DNA of 64,000 nt. It comes from Shewanella schlegeliana (GTDB taxonomy: Bacteria; Pseudomonadota; Gammaproteobacteria; Enterobacterales; Shewanellaceae). The stretch lies in assembly GCF_016765635.1 (NCBI RefSeq), contig NZ_JAESVD010000002.1:496001-560000 (forward strand), written 5' to 3'. Below, one piece after another: positions 35,124 to 43,713 of this stretch (position 1 is the stretch's first letter; the number at the start of each line of letters is the position of its first letter). A model generated the notes under the pieces. That model was not told where the DNA came from. It saw only the letters and a list, made by a program, of their open reading frames with translations, and searched no databases. Made by a program: the position numbers and the translations under genes.

Positions 35124-36479
35124 TTAAATCTCACAACCTAACGCCTCAAAGTCAGCCTGACTCATATACTCAGTAGTGGGCAAATACTCGCCCATGATGG
35201 CATATTCATCTCCAGGTACCGAAGTGTTTTGAATCGCCTCGGCAAAGTCCGCTTTCGGAAGCATATTACGCACAATGAGCAATGCTTCATTAAGTTTATT
35301 CTCCCCACCCTCAACTCGACCGAAACCATCTCCCTGCTCGGTCCACGGTAAGTAGTTATAGCCACACTCGGCATTGGCATTACTCGGCTTAGTTACATCA
35401 GGGCTGGTCACAACCGTGTAGTAACCATCCTCATCGACAACAAGCTCCTCATCAAATAAACATGCCGTCACCCGTTGTGAGTAATACTCATTCTGGCAAA
35501 TAGACCAGTAGCGCAGTTGAGATTCTGACTCATCAAACACCCCCTCGCCTGCCAGTGTTTTAGGCACTTTAGGCAACTTACCTCGGGTGACAGCCACTTC
35601 GCCAAAGTCACTGTTTAAGAAGGTACTCACATATTGATTATCGGCATTGGCATAGTAATTCACCTTCCGCTCAGGCTCGCCATCACAATTACCTAAGAAG
35701 TTACACTGAATACCGAATGCGCCATTATAAGCAGCCCGCCAAACCGCTGGATTTTTAGCTGGGTCGAATGCAGGGTTTAGACGGATCTTGCCGTAGGTTT
35801 CTTTGGGGACGAGTGGAATAGCGAGGTTATCACTATCAACTTGCAGAGCATCACAAGCTTGCTGGCCATACAGTTGCTCACCAGATGATAGAGTCAGCTC
35901 TACTGCTGGCAGTTCAACACCGCCTTGCTCATCTTGGCCTTCATCGTTAACGTAAATTCGATAAATCAGTACCGCCTTGTTGCCCTGCTCGGCGTAATCA
36001 AACAAGGTGTTACTTGGCAGTTCGCCTGCTGGCTGCCCTTGAGCAACTGCAAGAGTAAACTCTCTTAGCAGCTTCTGGCGCTCCGCACCTTGAATATAGG
36101 GATTAAACGACCCGTCATCTGCAACAATATCTTTATCAGTTATCGCCGTTGCTGGTGAGGTGTCTGCTCGGTAGCTATTGAGTGATATATAGCGCGCATA
36201 AGGGTATTCGCCATGCAGGGTTAAACTGGCACCTTCTGGCAGGATATAACCCGCGTGCCAGTAATTAGCGCCCGTATCGGGGTAGGCAAAGTTACGTTCA
36301 GGGTGGTCAATGTTATAGGGACCGACCCAGAAACAGGCGCTGGGCTCAATTTGCTTACCCAAAGGCTCTTGCACTGAATCGGAGTTACACCCCATAAGAG
36401 CTGTTATCGACAAGCAAGATGCCAACGTAAGCAGGGATTTTTCAAAATCGCTTCGAGAGGTCAACGAGTAATAATTCAT
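35124..36479 (-). CDS. Uncharacterised exported lipoprotein
   Basis: A 451-residue protein with a signal ending ITALMGC, a lipobox with Cys as the first mature residue. The N-terminal part has EGASLTLHGEYPYARYISLN followed by SYRADTSPATAITD, a beta-rich pattern that I have seen in secreted proteins of unknown function; the remainder has four or more cysteines (CNFLGNCDG, CQNEYYSQRVTACLF), suggesting disulfides. No catalytic motif is visible. I chose the ATG at 36479 with AAGGAA upstream over a longer frame to 36554. It is divergent from an AraC-type regulator gene that may control it. Confidence 0.75.
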   Translation of the reverse strand: MNYYSLTSRSDFEKSLLTLASCLSITALMGCNSDSVQEPLGKQIEPSACFWVGPYNIDHPERNFAYPDTGANYWHAGYILPEGASLTLHGEYPYARYISLNSYRADTSPATAITDKDIVADDGSFNPYIQGAERQKLLREFTLAVAQGQPAGELPSNTLFDYAEQGNKAVLIYRIYVNDEGQDEQGGVELPAVELTLSSGEQLYGQQACDALQVDSDNLAIPLVPKETYGKIRLNPAFDPAKNPAVWRAAYNGAFGIQCNFLGNCDGEPERKVNYYANADNQYVSTFLNSDFGEVAVTRGKLPKVPKTLAGEGVFDESESQLRYWSICQNEYYSQRVTACLFDEELVVDEDGYYTVVTSPDVTKPSNANAECGYNYLPWTEQGDGFGRVEGGENKLNEALLIVRNMLPKADFAEAIQNTSVPGDEYAIMGEYLPTTEYMSQADFEALGCEI

Positions 36480-36645
36480 TATTATTCCTTTTCTTATATA
36501 CCCGACAAAATGCCTTATATCCTCAACCCTATTCACATGATTACGAAGACTCATTTTCTATGTAGGATAAAGATTGAGCTTATTGGGCGTTATTTGTAAC
36601 CTAAACCAAGATGTGGCGGATTAATGGTCGGCGAGAGACAGCTTT

Positions 36646-37680
36646 ATGACTTTAACGGACAGTAACAAGTTAACCGATGAGACTACGACGATTGCCTCTT
36701 GGGCTTTAGCCGTATGCCGCACAATCGATGCGGCTGGCATCGATAGCCAAAAAATACTCGATGAGATCGGTATAGACAAATCTATATTGCAGGATCCGAA
36801 TGCTAGATTACCCACACAGCAAATGACGCAGCTATGGCGGCGTGCGGTAACGATTACCGCAGACGAAGCCATCGGCTTAAAAGTGGCTAACTTTGTACAG
36901 CCCACCAGCTTCAACGCCTTAAGCTTTTCACTGCTTGTCAGCGAATCTTTGGCCGATGCCTGGAGTCGGGTAAAGCGTTATCACAGCATTATTAGTAACG
37001 TACTCGAGATGGATGTTGAACACGGGCCACAAGAGTCTGCATTATGCTTTAATAAACTCCCAGGGAAACACTATGCAGATGAAGCCATAGATGCCTTTAT
37101 GGCGACGAGCTATTTAATGCCACTACAGGTTAGTAATGGTCAGATTAAGCCTACGAGATTAGTGCTAGAGCGCCGACAACCTTTTAACCCTAAACCTTTT
37201 GAGCAGCTATTTAACTGTCCAATCAACTACGCAGCCAATGGCAACAAAATCTATTATTCCAACCAAGATTTACAGCTGCCTTTCCCATCGGCTAATAAAG
37301 AGCTTGCCCTAAAAAACGATGAAGCAATTCAAAGCTACTTCCAGACTTTATCTCAACCTGCGTTTAGCAAGAAAGTTTCCGAAGAGATTGCCATTGCTAT
37401 GACATTAGGTAATCCAGACCGAGATACCATCGCCAAAACATTTCATATGAGTAGCCGTAACTTACAACGTAAGCTGCGGGAGGAAGGCACATCCTTTAGC
37501 GAGCAAGTCGAACTGTTCAGAAAAGATTTGGCACAGAAGTACCTGTCGTGTCCGCAACTCTCAATGCTAGAGATCTCGTTTCGATTAGGCTTTAAAGATC
37601 CCAGTAACTTTACCCGAGCATTTAAACGTTGGTATGGTGTATCACCGCTACAATATCGGCAGCGAAACGGCTCAAAATAA
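36646..37680 (+). CDS. AraC-family transcriptional regulator
   Basis: A 344-residue protein with an N-terminal ligand domain of the arabinose-binding type PF12625 (about 15-215; begins ASWALAVCRTIDAAGIDSQK, includes FVQPTSFNALSFSLL) and a C-terminal AraC helix-turn-helix pair (about 235-340) with SSRNLQRKLREEGTSF and the signature ISFRLGFKDPSNFTRAFKRW. This class includes regulators of lipid or amino acid catabolism. It is transcribed away from the lipoprotein gene, with 166 bases between the starts, so that gene is the first candidate target. Confidence 0.88.
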   Translation: MTLTDSNKLTDETTTIASWALAVCRTIDAAGIDSQKILDEIGIDKSILQDPNARLPTQQMTQLWRRAVTITADEAIGLKVANFVQPTSFNALSFSLLVSESLADAWSRVKRYHSIISNVLEMDVEHGPQESALCFNKLPGKHYADEAIDAFMATSYLMPLQVSNGQIKPTRLVLERRQPFNPKPFEQLFNCPINYAANGNKIYYSNQDLQLPFPSANKELALKNDEAIQSYFQTLSQPAFSKKVSEEIAIAMTLGNPDRDTIAKTFHMSSRNLQRKLREEGTSFSEQVELFRKDLAQKYLSCPQLSMLEISFRLGFKDPSNFTRAFKRWYGVSPLQYRQRNGSK

Positions 37681-37808
37681 TCTTTGCCAAATGATAACAA
37701 ACTCAAGATTTCAATAGATTAAACTACTTTTATCAGCGCAATGTCACTTGCTATAGTCCAATTTTCAGGTAACGTTAGAGCAACATCAATAGAAAGAAGA
37801 GCGTTACT

Positions 37809-38069
37809 ATGAAGCCAGGCAAGCACGATGCACAACTACTCAAGCTCGCGATGGAAATTGGTGTAGGCTACGCCAAGAAGAGAGGCTTTGCCGACTTTGG
37901 TCAAGGGATCTCTCCCAAAGATAAGGTCGAATGTATCTACCGGTTACTGGTGCAAGATAACCTTATTCAAGCGCTATCAAAAGATAAAGAAGATGGCCCC
38001 AATATGAAGCATAAATTGGTGTTGTGGATCAGTCGCCAACTGCCACCAGAGCATGAACTGCTTAACTGA
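37809..38069 (+). CDS. DUF5062 family small protein
   Basis: An 86-residue soluble protein beginning MKPGKHDAQLLKLAMEIGVG and containing KDKVECIYRLLVQD and LVLWISRQLP. I recognise the pattern as DUF5062, found mainly in Vibrio and Shewanella, with no known function. The sequence is mostly helical with no membrane segment or metal motif. A ribosome site (AAGAAGAG) precedes the ATG at 37809. Stands alone; the next 250 bases hold no gene that I can support. Confidence 0.75.
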   Translation: MKPGKHDAQLLKLAMEIGVGYAKKRGFADFGQGISPKDKVECIYRLLVQDNLIQALSKDKEDGPNMKHKLVLWISRQLPPEHELLN

Positions 38070-38317
38070 TCATTACTTGTTACTATTAATCCACCTGCTA
38101 CGCTAAGTGGCAGGTATTACTCATCGAGGTCTTCCCTCAAAAAAGTAGTGGCTTAAGCCTATTAGGTAAGGCCTGATGCAGGGAATATGACAAAGTCATC
38201 TTTTATATTAAGCAAAATACTCACGCCAAGTTTAAGGGATTTCGACGCGAGCAAGTGCAACTAAAGATGCAAGGTTTAACGCAAACCTTTATCAAGCTAA
38301 AACACTAAGCAACAATA

Positions 38318-38467
38318 TTATGAAGCCAGCTTACTTGGCTTTGTCTGCCCTTGGGCTAAAGATTGCTGCTGGCGAGAGGCATTCTCTAGCTTTTGCTTTT
38401 CGGCTTTATCCAATGGTTTAGCGGCCAAATACAGTGCTTGAGCAAATAAACCTTGATATGACTTCAT
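38318..38467 (-). CDS. Putative 49-residue small protein
   Basis: A complete short frame with a good ribosome site (AGGAAAG five bases before the ATG at 38467). The peptide starts MKSYQGLFAQALYLAAKPLD, continues with a Lys/Glu/Gln-rich stretch (KAEKQKLENASRQQQ) and ends KPSKLAS. It looks like an amphipathic helix followed by a polar tail. It is divergent from the LysR-type gene starting at 38584. I do not recognise the family. Codon use is like that of the neighbours, which supports a real gene. Confidence 0.55.
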   Translation of the reverse strand: MKSYQGLFAQALYLAAKPLDKAEKQKLENASRQQQSLAQGQTKPSKLAS

Positions 38468-38583
38468 CTTCTTTCCTGTTAGTTGCTATAAAAATAGTCG
38501 AAATTATGTGGTTGTGGTCAAGGTAATCCTTATCCTATTATTAGTAAAATGAATAATATCCATCCAATAGATTCCATTTAAGC

Positions 38584-39483
38584 ATGAACGTTCAGATTAA
38601 AAGTTTATACTGTTTTGTCACTCTGCTTGAGGTCGGTAACTACACCAGAGCAGCTGAAAAGTTACATCTTACTCAGCCAACCTTGAGTAAGATGATCCAG
38701 CGTTTAGAAGATAACTTGGAGCAACCACTGCTGATCCGTAATAACCAGAAAGTCATTGCAACTGAAGCCGGACGAATGCTTGCCAATAGCGCTCAACAAA
38801 TAGTTGGGCAGTGGCATCGATTACAAGAAGAGTTAAATAGCTTGAATGGCCTGCAAACAGGACAGTTACGATTGGGTGTCTGCCCCATGATGGGTGAGAT
38901 GATTATTGACCTACTCTCTGAATACCGAAAACGCTTCCCAAAAATTGAGGTCAGCATCGTCGAATTAGGCGGCTTCGGTGCAGAGCAAGCACTACTCAAT
39001 GACACCTTAGATCTCACCTTTACCGCGCTTCCTACTACGCACTCGCAGGAGTTTTATAGCCATAACCTTAAGGGTTACCCTCTATTAGCATGCATACCCA
39101 ACGGCCATAAACTTGAAAAGTCAGAGGCTATTACATGGGCCGCTATTGAGCCTCACCCCTTTATTCTCTATAACGATGATTTCTCTCTTACAAAACTTAT
39201 CCATAGATTGAGCCACAAGGCCAATGTAGAACTCAATATTGCGGCCCAAAGCGGCCAATGGGATTTTATTGCCGCTATGGTAGAGGCCCAGATGGGAGTC
39301 GCCATCTTGCCAAAACCTATCTGCGACAAGGTGAACTCAGACAAGCTAGTCTATCGCCCATTGTCGCCGAACTTAACATGGGATCTGGCGCTGATTTGGC
39401 GTAAAAACTTACCACTAACGCCCGCAGCAGAAGGCTTCATCAACTTAAGCCGCGAGCTAAGCCCTGATAGCCCTTCTATGTAG
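38584..39483 (+). CDS. LysR-family transcriptional regulator
   Basis: A 299-residue regulator with the LysR helix-turn-helix (about 1-62; FVTLLEVGNYTRAAEKLHLT and QPTLSKMIQRLEDNLEQPLL) and a periplasmic-binding-protein-like effector domain (about 90-295; GQLRLGVCPMMGEMIIDLLS, MVEAQMGVAILPKPIC). The effector is unknown. Its nearest divergent neighbour is the 49-residue small ORF 117 bases away, which might be its target if real. No cotranscribed metabolic gene; the P-type ATPase begins 143 bases later. Confidence 0.9.
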   Translation: MNVQIKSLYCFVTLLEVGNYTRAAEKLHLTQPTLSKMIQRLEDNLEQPLLIRNNQKVIATEAGRMLANSAQQIVGQWHRLQEELNSLNGLQTGQLRLGVCPMMGEMIIDLLSEYRKRFPKIEVSIVELGGFGAEQALLNDTLDLTFTALPTTHSQEFYSHNLKGYPLLACIPNGHKLEKSEAITWAAIEPHPFILYNDDFSLTKLIHRLSHKANVELNIAAQSGQWDFIAAMVEAQMGVAILPKPICDKVNSDKLVYRPLSPNLTWDLALIWRKNLPLTPAAEGFINLSRELSPDSPSM

Positions 39484-39626
39484 ATAATTTTGACTCCTTA
39501 GCCCCTTTAGTCCTCGTTACCACCAAGCCTTGTTTAGGGTCAATTTAGTACCAGATTTTAATTCTTTACCTATAATTATTGACTATAGAACAAGGAATAA
39601 ATGGATCTGACTAGCGGGGGGATGAT

Positions 39627-42218
39627 GTGGCTAGGGCGACGCAAGGATTGACGACCGTTCAGGCACAGGAGCGGTTGCAACAGTACGGTAAGAACTGTTT
39701 GCCAAAACCCTCAAGAAATAACTTCTTAATGTTATTTATGCTCCAGTTTCGTAGCGCATTTATCTATGTACTACTGGTGGCCGTTATTGTCTGTTTACTG
39801 CTGGGACAGCTTATCAATGCCTTCTTTATCTCAGCGGTATTACTGATCAATGCCCTTATTGGTACCATTCAAGAGTACTCAGCGCAGCAGGCCGCCGATT
39901 CATTGGCTCATATGGTGCCACAACTGAGCCGGGTCTTGCGCGATGGCCACCCGATACACCTTCCCAGTGAGGAGTTAGTTCCCGGAGATTGGGTCATGCT
40001 TAATAGCGGCGATCGTATCGGTGCCGACATAGCACTTAAACAATCCGCCCAATTTCAGGTCGATGAGTCAGCCCTAACCGGAGAGTCAATTTCAGTCAGC
40101 AATAAGCAACAAGCATTTGCAGGAACCTTAGTCACCCATGGCCGAGCCGAAGGCGAAGTCATGGCAACAGGGAGTAAGACTCAAATTGGTCAGATAGCCA
40201 AACTTGTCCATCAAGGTGAGCCTACCAAACCGCCACTGATGCAGAGAATCGATCAGTTTACCTTGCGGATCGCAATCGCGATTCTCATCATCATTGCCTT
40301 CATATTTGGCCTCACTCTTCTACGTGGTGCCGCACTCTCAGAAGTATTTCTACTCGGCGTCGCATTAGCCGTATCGGCCATTCCTGAAGGTCTCCCCGCA
40401 GCGATTACCGTAGCGCTTGCCATCGGTATGAAACGCATGGCAAAGGCTAACGTCATCGTGCGTAAACTGGTTGCCGTTGAGGCGCTTGGATCTTGTACCT
40501 TTATCGCCTCGGATAAGACCGGCACCTTGACGGTCAACGAGATGACCATAGGTCAAATCTGGCTAGCAAACGATCGGCTATATGATGTGACGGGAGAAGG
40601 ACTGAGCCCTACGGGCATGGTATATCGTCACGGACACGATAACCCGGTCGATTTACAACATGAAACTGCACTAAAACAGTTAGTCACCACTGGAGTCCTT
40701 GCCAATGAGGCGCACTTGGCTTTTGAGGAGGATAAGGTTCATGCCGATGGTGATGGGGTCGATCTGGCATTTCTCACCTTAGGGTACAAGCTTAAAACTC
40801 TTTCAGAGCCTAAGTGTAAACGACTGACTCTGTTCCCCTATGAGTCGGAAAAGGGCTTCGGTGCCAGTGTCGATACAACTGAAATGGGGCCCCAGCTATC
40901 GGTAAAAGGGGCGGTAGAGAAGATCCTCCCCATGTGCTCTGTGAGCAAAGAGATGCGGCAAACCATTCTTAGCCAAACCCACGCCATGGCTAAACGTGGT
41001 TATCGCGTCCTCGCCTTGGCTCATGGCTTAGGCACACCACTCGATGATCACTTCAGCGGACTAACGTTTCTTGGCTTGGTCGCCATGAGCGATCCCTTAA
41101 GACCCGATGCTATCGATGCGGTGGCAGCCTGCCGCCAAGCCAAAATCAAGGTGGCGATGATCACGGGCGACCATCCCGCGACCGCACTCGCCTTATCACA
41201 ACAACTCAAAATTGCCGATGAAACCGATAGCGCAATAACGGGTCAGCAACTGGAACAAGCAAGGCTTGGGGATATCAATACTTTTGATCGCCTAGTTGCC
41301 AATCATAGAGTGTTTGCGAGAGTAAAGCCCAAACAGAAGATGGAGATCACTGAGTCGCTTATCAGACAAGGCGAGTTCGTCGCCATGACTGGTGACGGCG
41401 TCAATGATGCCCCAGCGCTAAAGCACGCCCACGTTGGCATAGCCATGGGGCTTAGGGGGACCGATGTCGCCAGAGAAAGTGCATCCTTGGTACTCACCGA
41501 TGATAAATTTAGCTCGATAGTAAAGGGGATCATCGAGGGGCGCATCGTCTATAACAATATCCGTAAGGTGATCTACCTGCTTATCAGCACTGGAGCCGCA
41601 GAGATCTTTCTGTTTATCCTTAGCGTATTGTTTGCACTGCCAATTCCGCTCTTCCCGCTACAGATCCTCTGGCTCAATATCGTTACTAATGGCGTACAAG
41701 ATGTTGCGCTTGCCTTCGAGCCAGCTGAAGGCAAGGAGTTGTCTCAAGCGCCGCGCTCACCCAAGGAACCTATTTTCGATCGATTAATGCTTGAGCGAGT
41801 CTGCAGCAGTGCCCTCACCATGGGCCTGGTGGCATTTGCCCTATTTGCAAGTTCACTACATATGGGCATTGATGAAGTTGAAGCACGAAATCTAACATTA
41901 ATGTTGATGGTTTTATTTGAAAATGTTCACGCACTCAATAGTCGCTCTGAACACAGATCTTTATTAAGGATGCCTCTGTTTAGTAACCCAATATTGCTTA
42001 TCGGTATTTTTGTGGCCCAAGGGATCCATATTGGTGCCATGTATACCCCCGGGCTTAGTGATGCACTGCAACTCAGCCCTATTAGCCTGAATCAGTGGCT
42101 TGTCCTGCTCGCCACAGCGTCAGTGCTCTTCATTGTCGACGAAGCACATAAAAAGTATTGGCACACTAAGCATCATCCCAAGTCTGTAGTCGCGATAGCT
42201 GAACATCCGCGAGAATAG
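39627..42218 (+). CDS. P-type (P2-class) cation-transporting ATPase
   Basis: An 863-residue membrane ATPase. Visible: N-terminal cation ATPase domain (TTVQAQERLQQYGKNCLPKP), actuator motif LTGES (near 150), the helix-4 motif PEGLPAA, phosphorylation site DKTGTLT (Asp near residue 295), and the hinge TGDGVNDAPALKHAHVGIAM. The helix-4 PEGLP and overall length fit Ca2+-type (PMR1/SERCA-like) or the related bacterial Na+/K+-type pumps; the ion cannot be fixed from sequence alone. An in-frame TAG lies at 39612 and the first start after it is the GTG at 39627, behind GGGGG. The antiporter gene follows by about 100 bases. Confidence 0.9.
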   Translation: MARATQGLTTVQAQERLQQYGKNCLPKPSRNNFLMLFMLQFRSAFIYVLLVAVIVCLLLGQLINAFFISAVLLINALIGTIQEYSAQQAADSLAHMVPQLSRVLRDGHPIHLPSEELVPGDWVMLNSGDRIGADIALKQSAQFQVDESALTGESISVSNKQQAFAGTLVTHGRAEGEVMATGSKTQIGQIAKLVHQGEPTKPPLMQRIDQFTLRIAIAILIIIAFIFGLTLLRGAALSEVFLLGVALAVSAIPEGLPAAITVALAIGMKRMAKANVIVRKLVAVEALGSCTFIASDKTGTLTVNEMTIGQIWLANDRLYDVTGEGLSPTGMVYRHGHDNPVDLQHETALKQLVTTGVLANEAHLAFEEDKVHADGDGVDLAFLTLGYKLKTLSEPKCKRLTLFPYESEKGFGASVDTTEMGPQLSVKGAVEKILPMCSVSKEMRQTILSQTHAMAKRGYRVLALAHGLGTPLDDHFSGLTFLGLVAMSDPLRPDAIDAVAACRQAKIKVAMITGDHPATALALSQQLKIADETDSAITGQQLEQARLGDINTFDRLVANHRVFARVKPKQKMEITESLIRQGEFVAMTGDGVNDAPALKHAHVGIAMGLRGTDVARESASLVLTDDKFSSIVKGIIEGRIVYNNIRKVIYLLISTGAAEIFLFILSVLFALPIPLFPLQILWLNIVTNGVQDVALAFEPAEGKELSQAPRSPKEPIFDRLMLERVCSSALTMGLVAFALFASSLHMGIDEVEARNLTLMLMVLFENVHALNSRSEHRSLLRMPLFSNPILLIGIFVAQGIHIGAMYTPGLSDALQLSPISLNQWLVLLATASVLFIVDEAHKKYWHTKHHPKSVVAIAEHPRE

Positions 42219-42321
42219 TCACGGCTTGTGTGGCGGAGTCGCCTTGTTCAGGTCAAATATTAGACTTAAGACGAGCTCACAACTATTCTCATATTAGTCA
42301 ACCAGAGGGTTGGAAATACTG

Positions 42322-43566
42322 ATGCGCTTTCTATATTTAGTTCTTGTATTGCTAACAGTTACCCGAATATTTGCGGTGCTAGCCAAACGGTTAAATTTAC
42401 CGCCAATCGTGGGTGAGCTGGTGTCAGGTATTGCATTAGGGCTGTTTCTCCACCGTTTTCAAGGTTCATTCCCCCTACTATGGGAAGTCACTCAAGGTGA
42501 AGCGTTTGAGGCGTTGGCGGATCTTGGGATGTTTTTCCTGATGCTATTGGCAGGGGTTCGCATGAGCCCGCTGGATTTTAAGAAGACATCAAGCTCTGCC
42601 CCCGCGGTGGCGGTCGGCGGGATGTTAGTGCCCATTATAGCGGGCACAGCGATAGGACTGTTGTTATTCCCAGAGTCCCCCTTCAAGACAGTCCAGAGTT
42701 GGTTCTTAGGCACCGCTCTTGCGGTCACTGCCGTGCCAGTAACGATTCGAATGTTGATGGAGTTTAACCGCTTAGATACCGAAGAGGGCAAAACCATAGT
42801 CGCCGCGGCGCTTTGGGATGACCTGTTAAGTTTATTCATTCTCGCCCTGTTGTTAGCGACCATCTCCAATGGCGGCACCCTCTCCCTTAGCTTAGACTTA
42901 TGGGGCCCGCTATTAGCCAAGGTGCTACTATTTTTCGCCATTACCATCCCTGTCGGCTACTACCTGTTTCCTCTAGTTGGCCGCTACCTTAAGTTCGTCA
43001 AGATTCCCGATATCGATTTTAGTATGCTGTTGATCGCTTCTTTGGCATACGCGGTGCTGGCTGAGTTATTGGGACTACATTTCATTATCGGCGCCTTCGT
43101 CGCAGGCATGTTTTTCCACCCCGCCGTGGTGGAACAAAAAATATATGACCGAGTAGAGCGGCAGACCTCCGGTATCAGCTCCGGCTTTCTTGCACCGATC
43201 TTTTTCGTGTCCATAGGCTTCCATCTAAACTTAACCGCGCTCGTCTCAATACCCGGGTTTGTCGCGCTACTCATCACTGTCGCTCTGCTCAGCAAGCTAA
43301 TTGGCGCCGGACTGTGCGCACGCGCTACGGGCCACAGCAGTCAAGAATCCTTGCGGATCGGAGTCGCTATGAGTGGGCGAGGAGCAGTGGAGATCGTATT
43401 GGCCGGTGTCGCCTTACAAGCCGGACTGTTTAATCATCCCGATCCCACACCACCTATTATTTCAGGACTCTTTTCCGCGATTGTGATCATGGCAATAGCC
43501 ACCAGCATTATAACGCCACTGTTATTGGCCTTTTTAATTCGCTATCACGGGGTGGATAAACAGTGA
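42322..43566 (+). CDS. CPA2 family cation:proton antiporter
   Basis: A 414-residue inner-membrane protein with about twelve hydrophobic segments and the CPA2/KefB pattern: NLPPIVGELVSGIALG near the N-terminus, ALAVTAVPVTIRMLMEF, the acidic pair in AAALWDDLLSLF, FIIGAFVAGMFF and the late SGRGAVEIVLAG. It should exchange Na+ or K+ for protons. There is no KTN nucleotide-binding domain at the C-terminus, unlike KefB/KefC. The start is the ATG at 42322; a TTG at 42310 is in frame but too close to its AGAGGG. Probably the second gene of a cation-homeostasis unit with the upstream ATPase. Confidence 0.85.
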   Translation: MRFLYLVLVLLTVTRIFAVLAKRLNLPPIVGELVSGIALGLFLHRFQGSFPLLWEVTQGEAFEALADLGMFFLMLLAGVRMSPLDFKKTSSSAPAVAVGGMLVPIIAGTAIGLLLFPESPFKTVQSWFLGTALAVTAVPVTIRMLMEFNRLDTEEGKTIVAAALWDDLLSLFILALLLATISNGGTLSLSLDLWGPLLAKVLLFFAITIPVGYYLFPLVGRYLKFVKIPDIDFSMLLIASLAYAVLAELLGLHFIIGAFVAGMFFHPAVVEQKIYDRVERQTSGISSGFLAPIFFVSIGFHLNLTALVSIPGFVALLITVALLSKLIGAGLCARATGHSSQESLRIGVAMSGRGAVEIVLAGVALQAGLFNHPDPTPPIISGLFSAIVIMAIATSIITPLLLAFLIRYHGVDKQ

Positions 43567-43628
43567 ATTCCAGACAACCCCCTTCCTACGCAACCCCTGC
43601 GTTCAGGGATAAGTACCTCCATGTACAA

Positions 43629-43656
43629 AAAAATACCCACACAAGGTGGGTATTTT
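43629..43656. terminator. Bidirectional terminator between antiporter and carboxylase genes
   Basis: Stem AAAATACCCAC/GTGGGTATTTT with a five-base loop, with A7 on the left and T4 on the right. It serves the convergent antiporter and carboxylase genes. Confidence 0.85.
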
Positions 43657-43713
43657 AGGCCTGTAAACTCTCGCTATCGTTAAGAGTAAGCCGATAACGG
43701 AGCGTCTAAGCCA

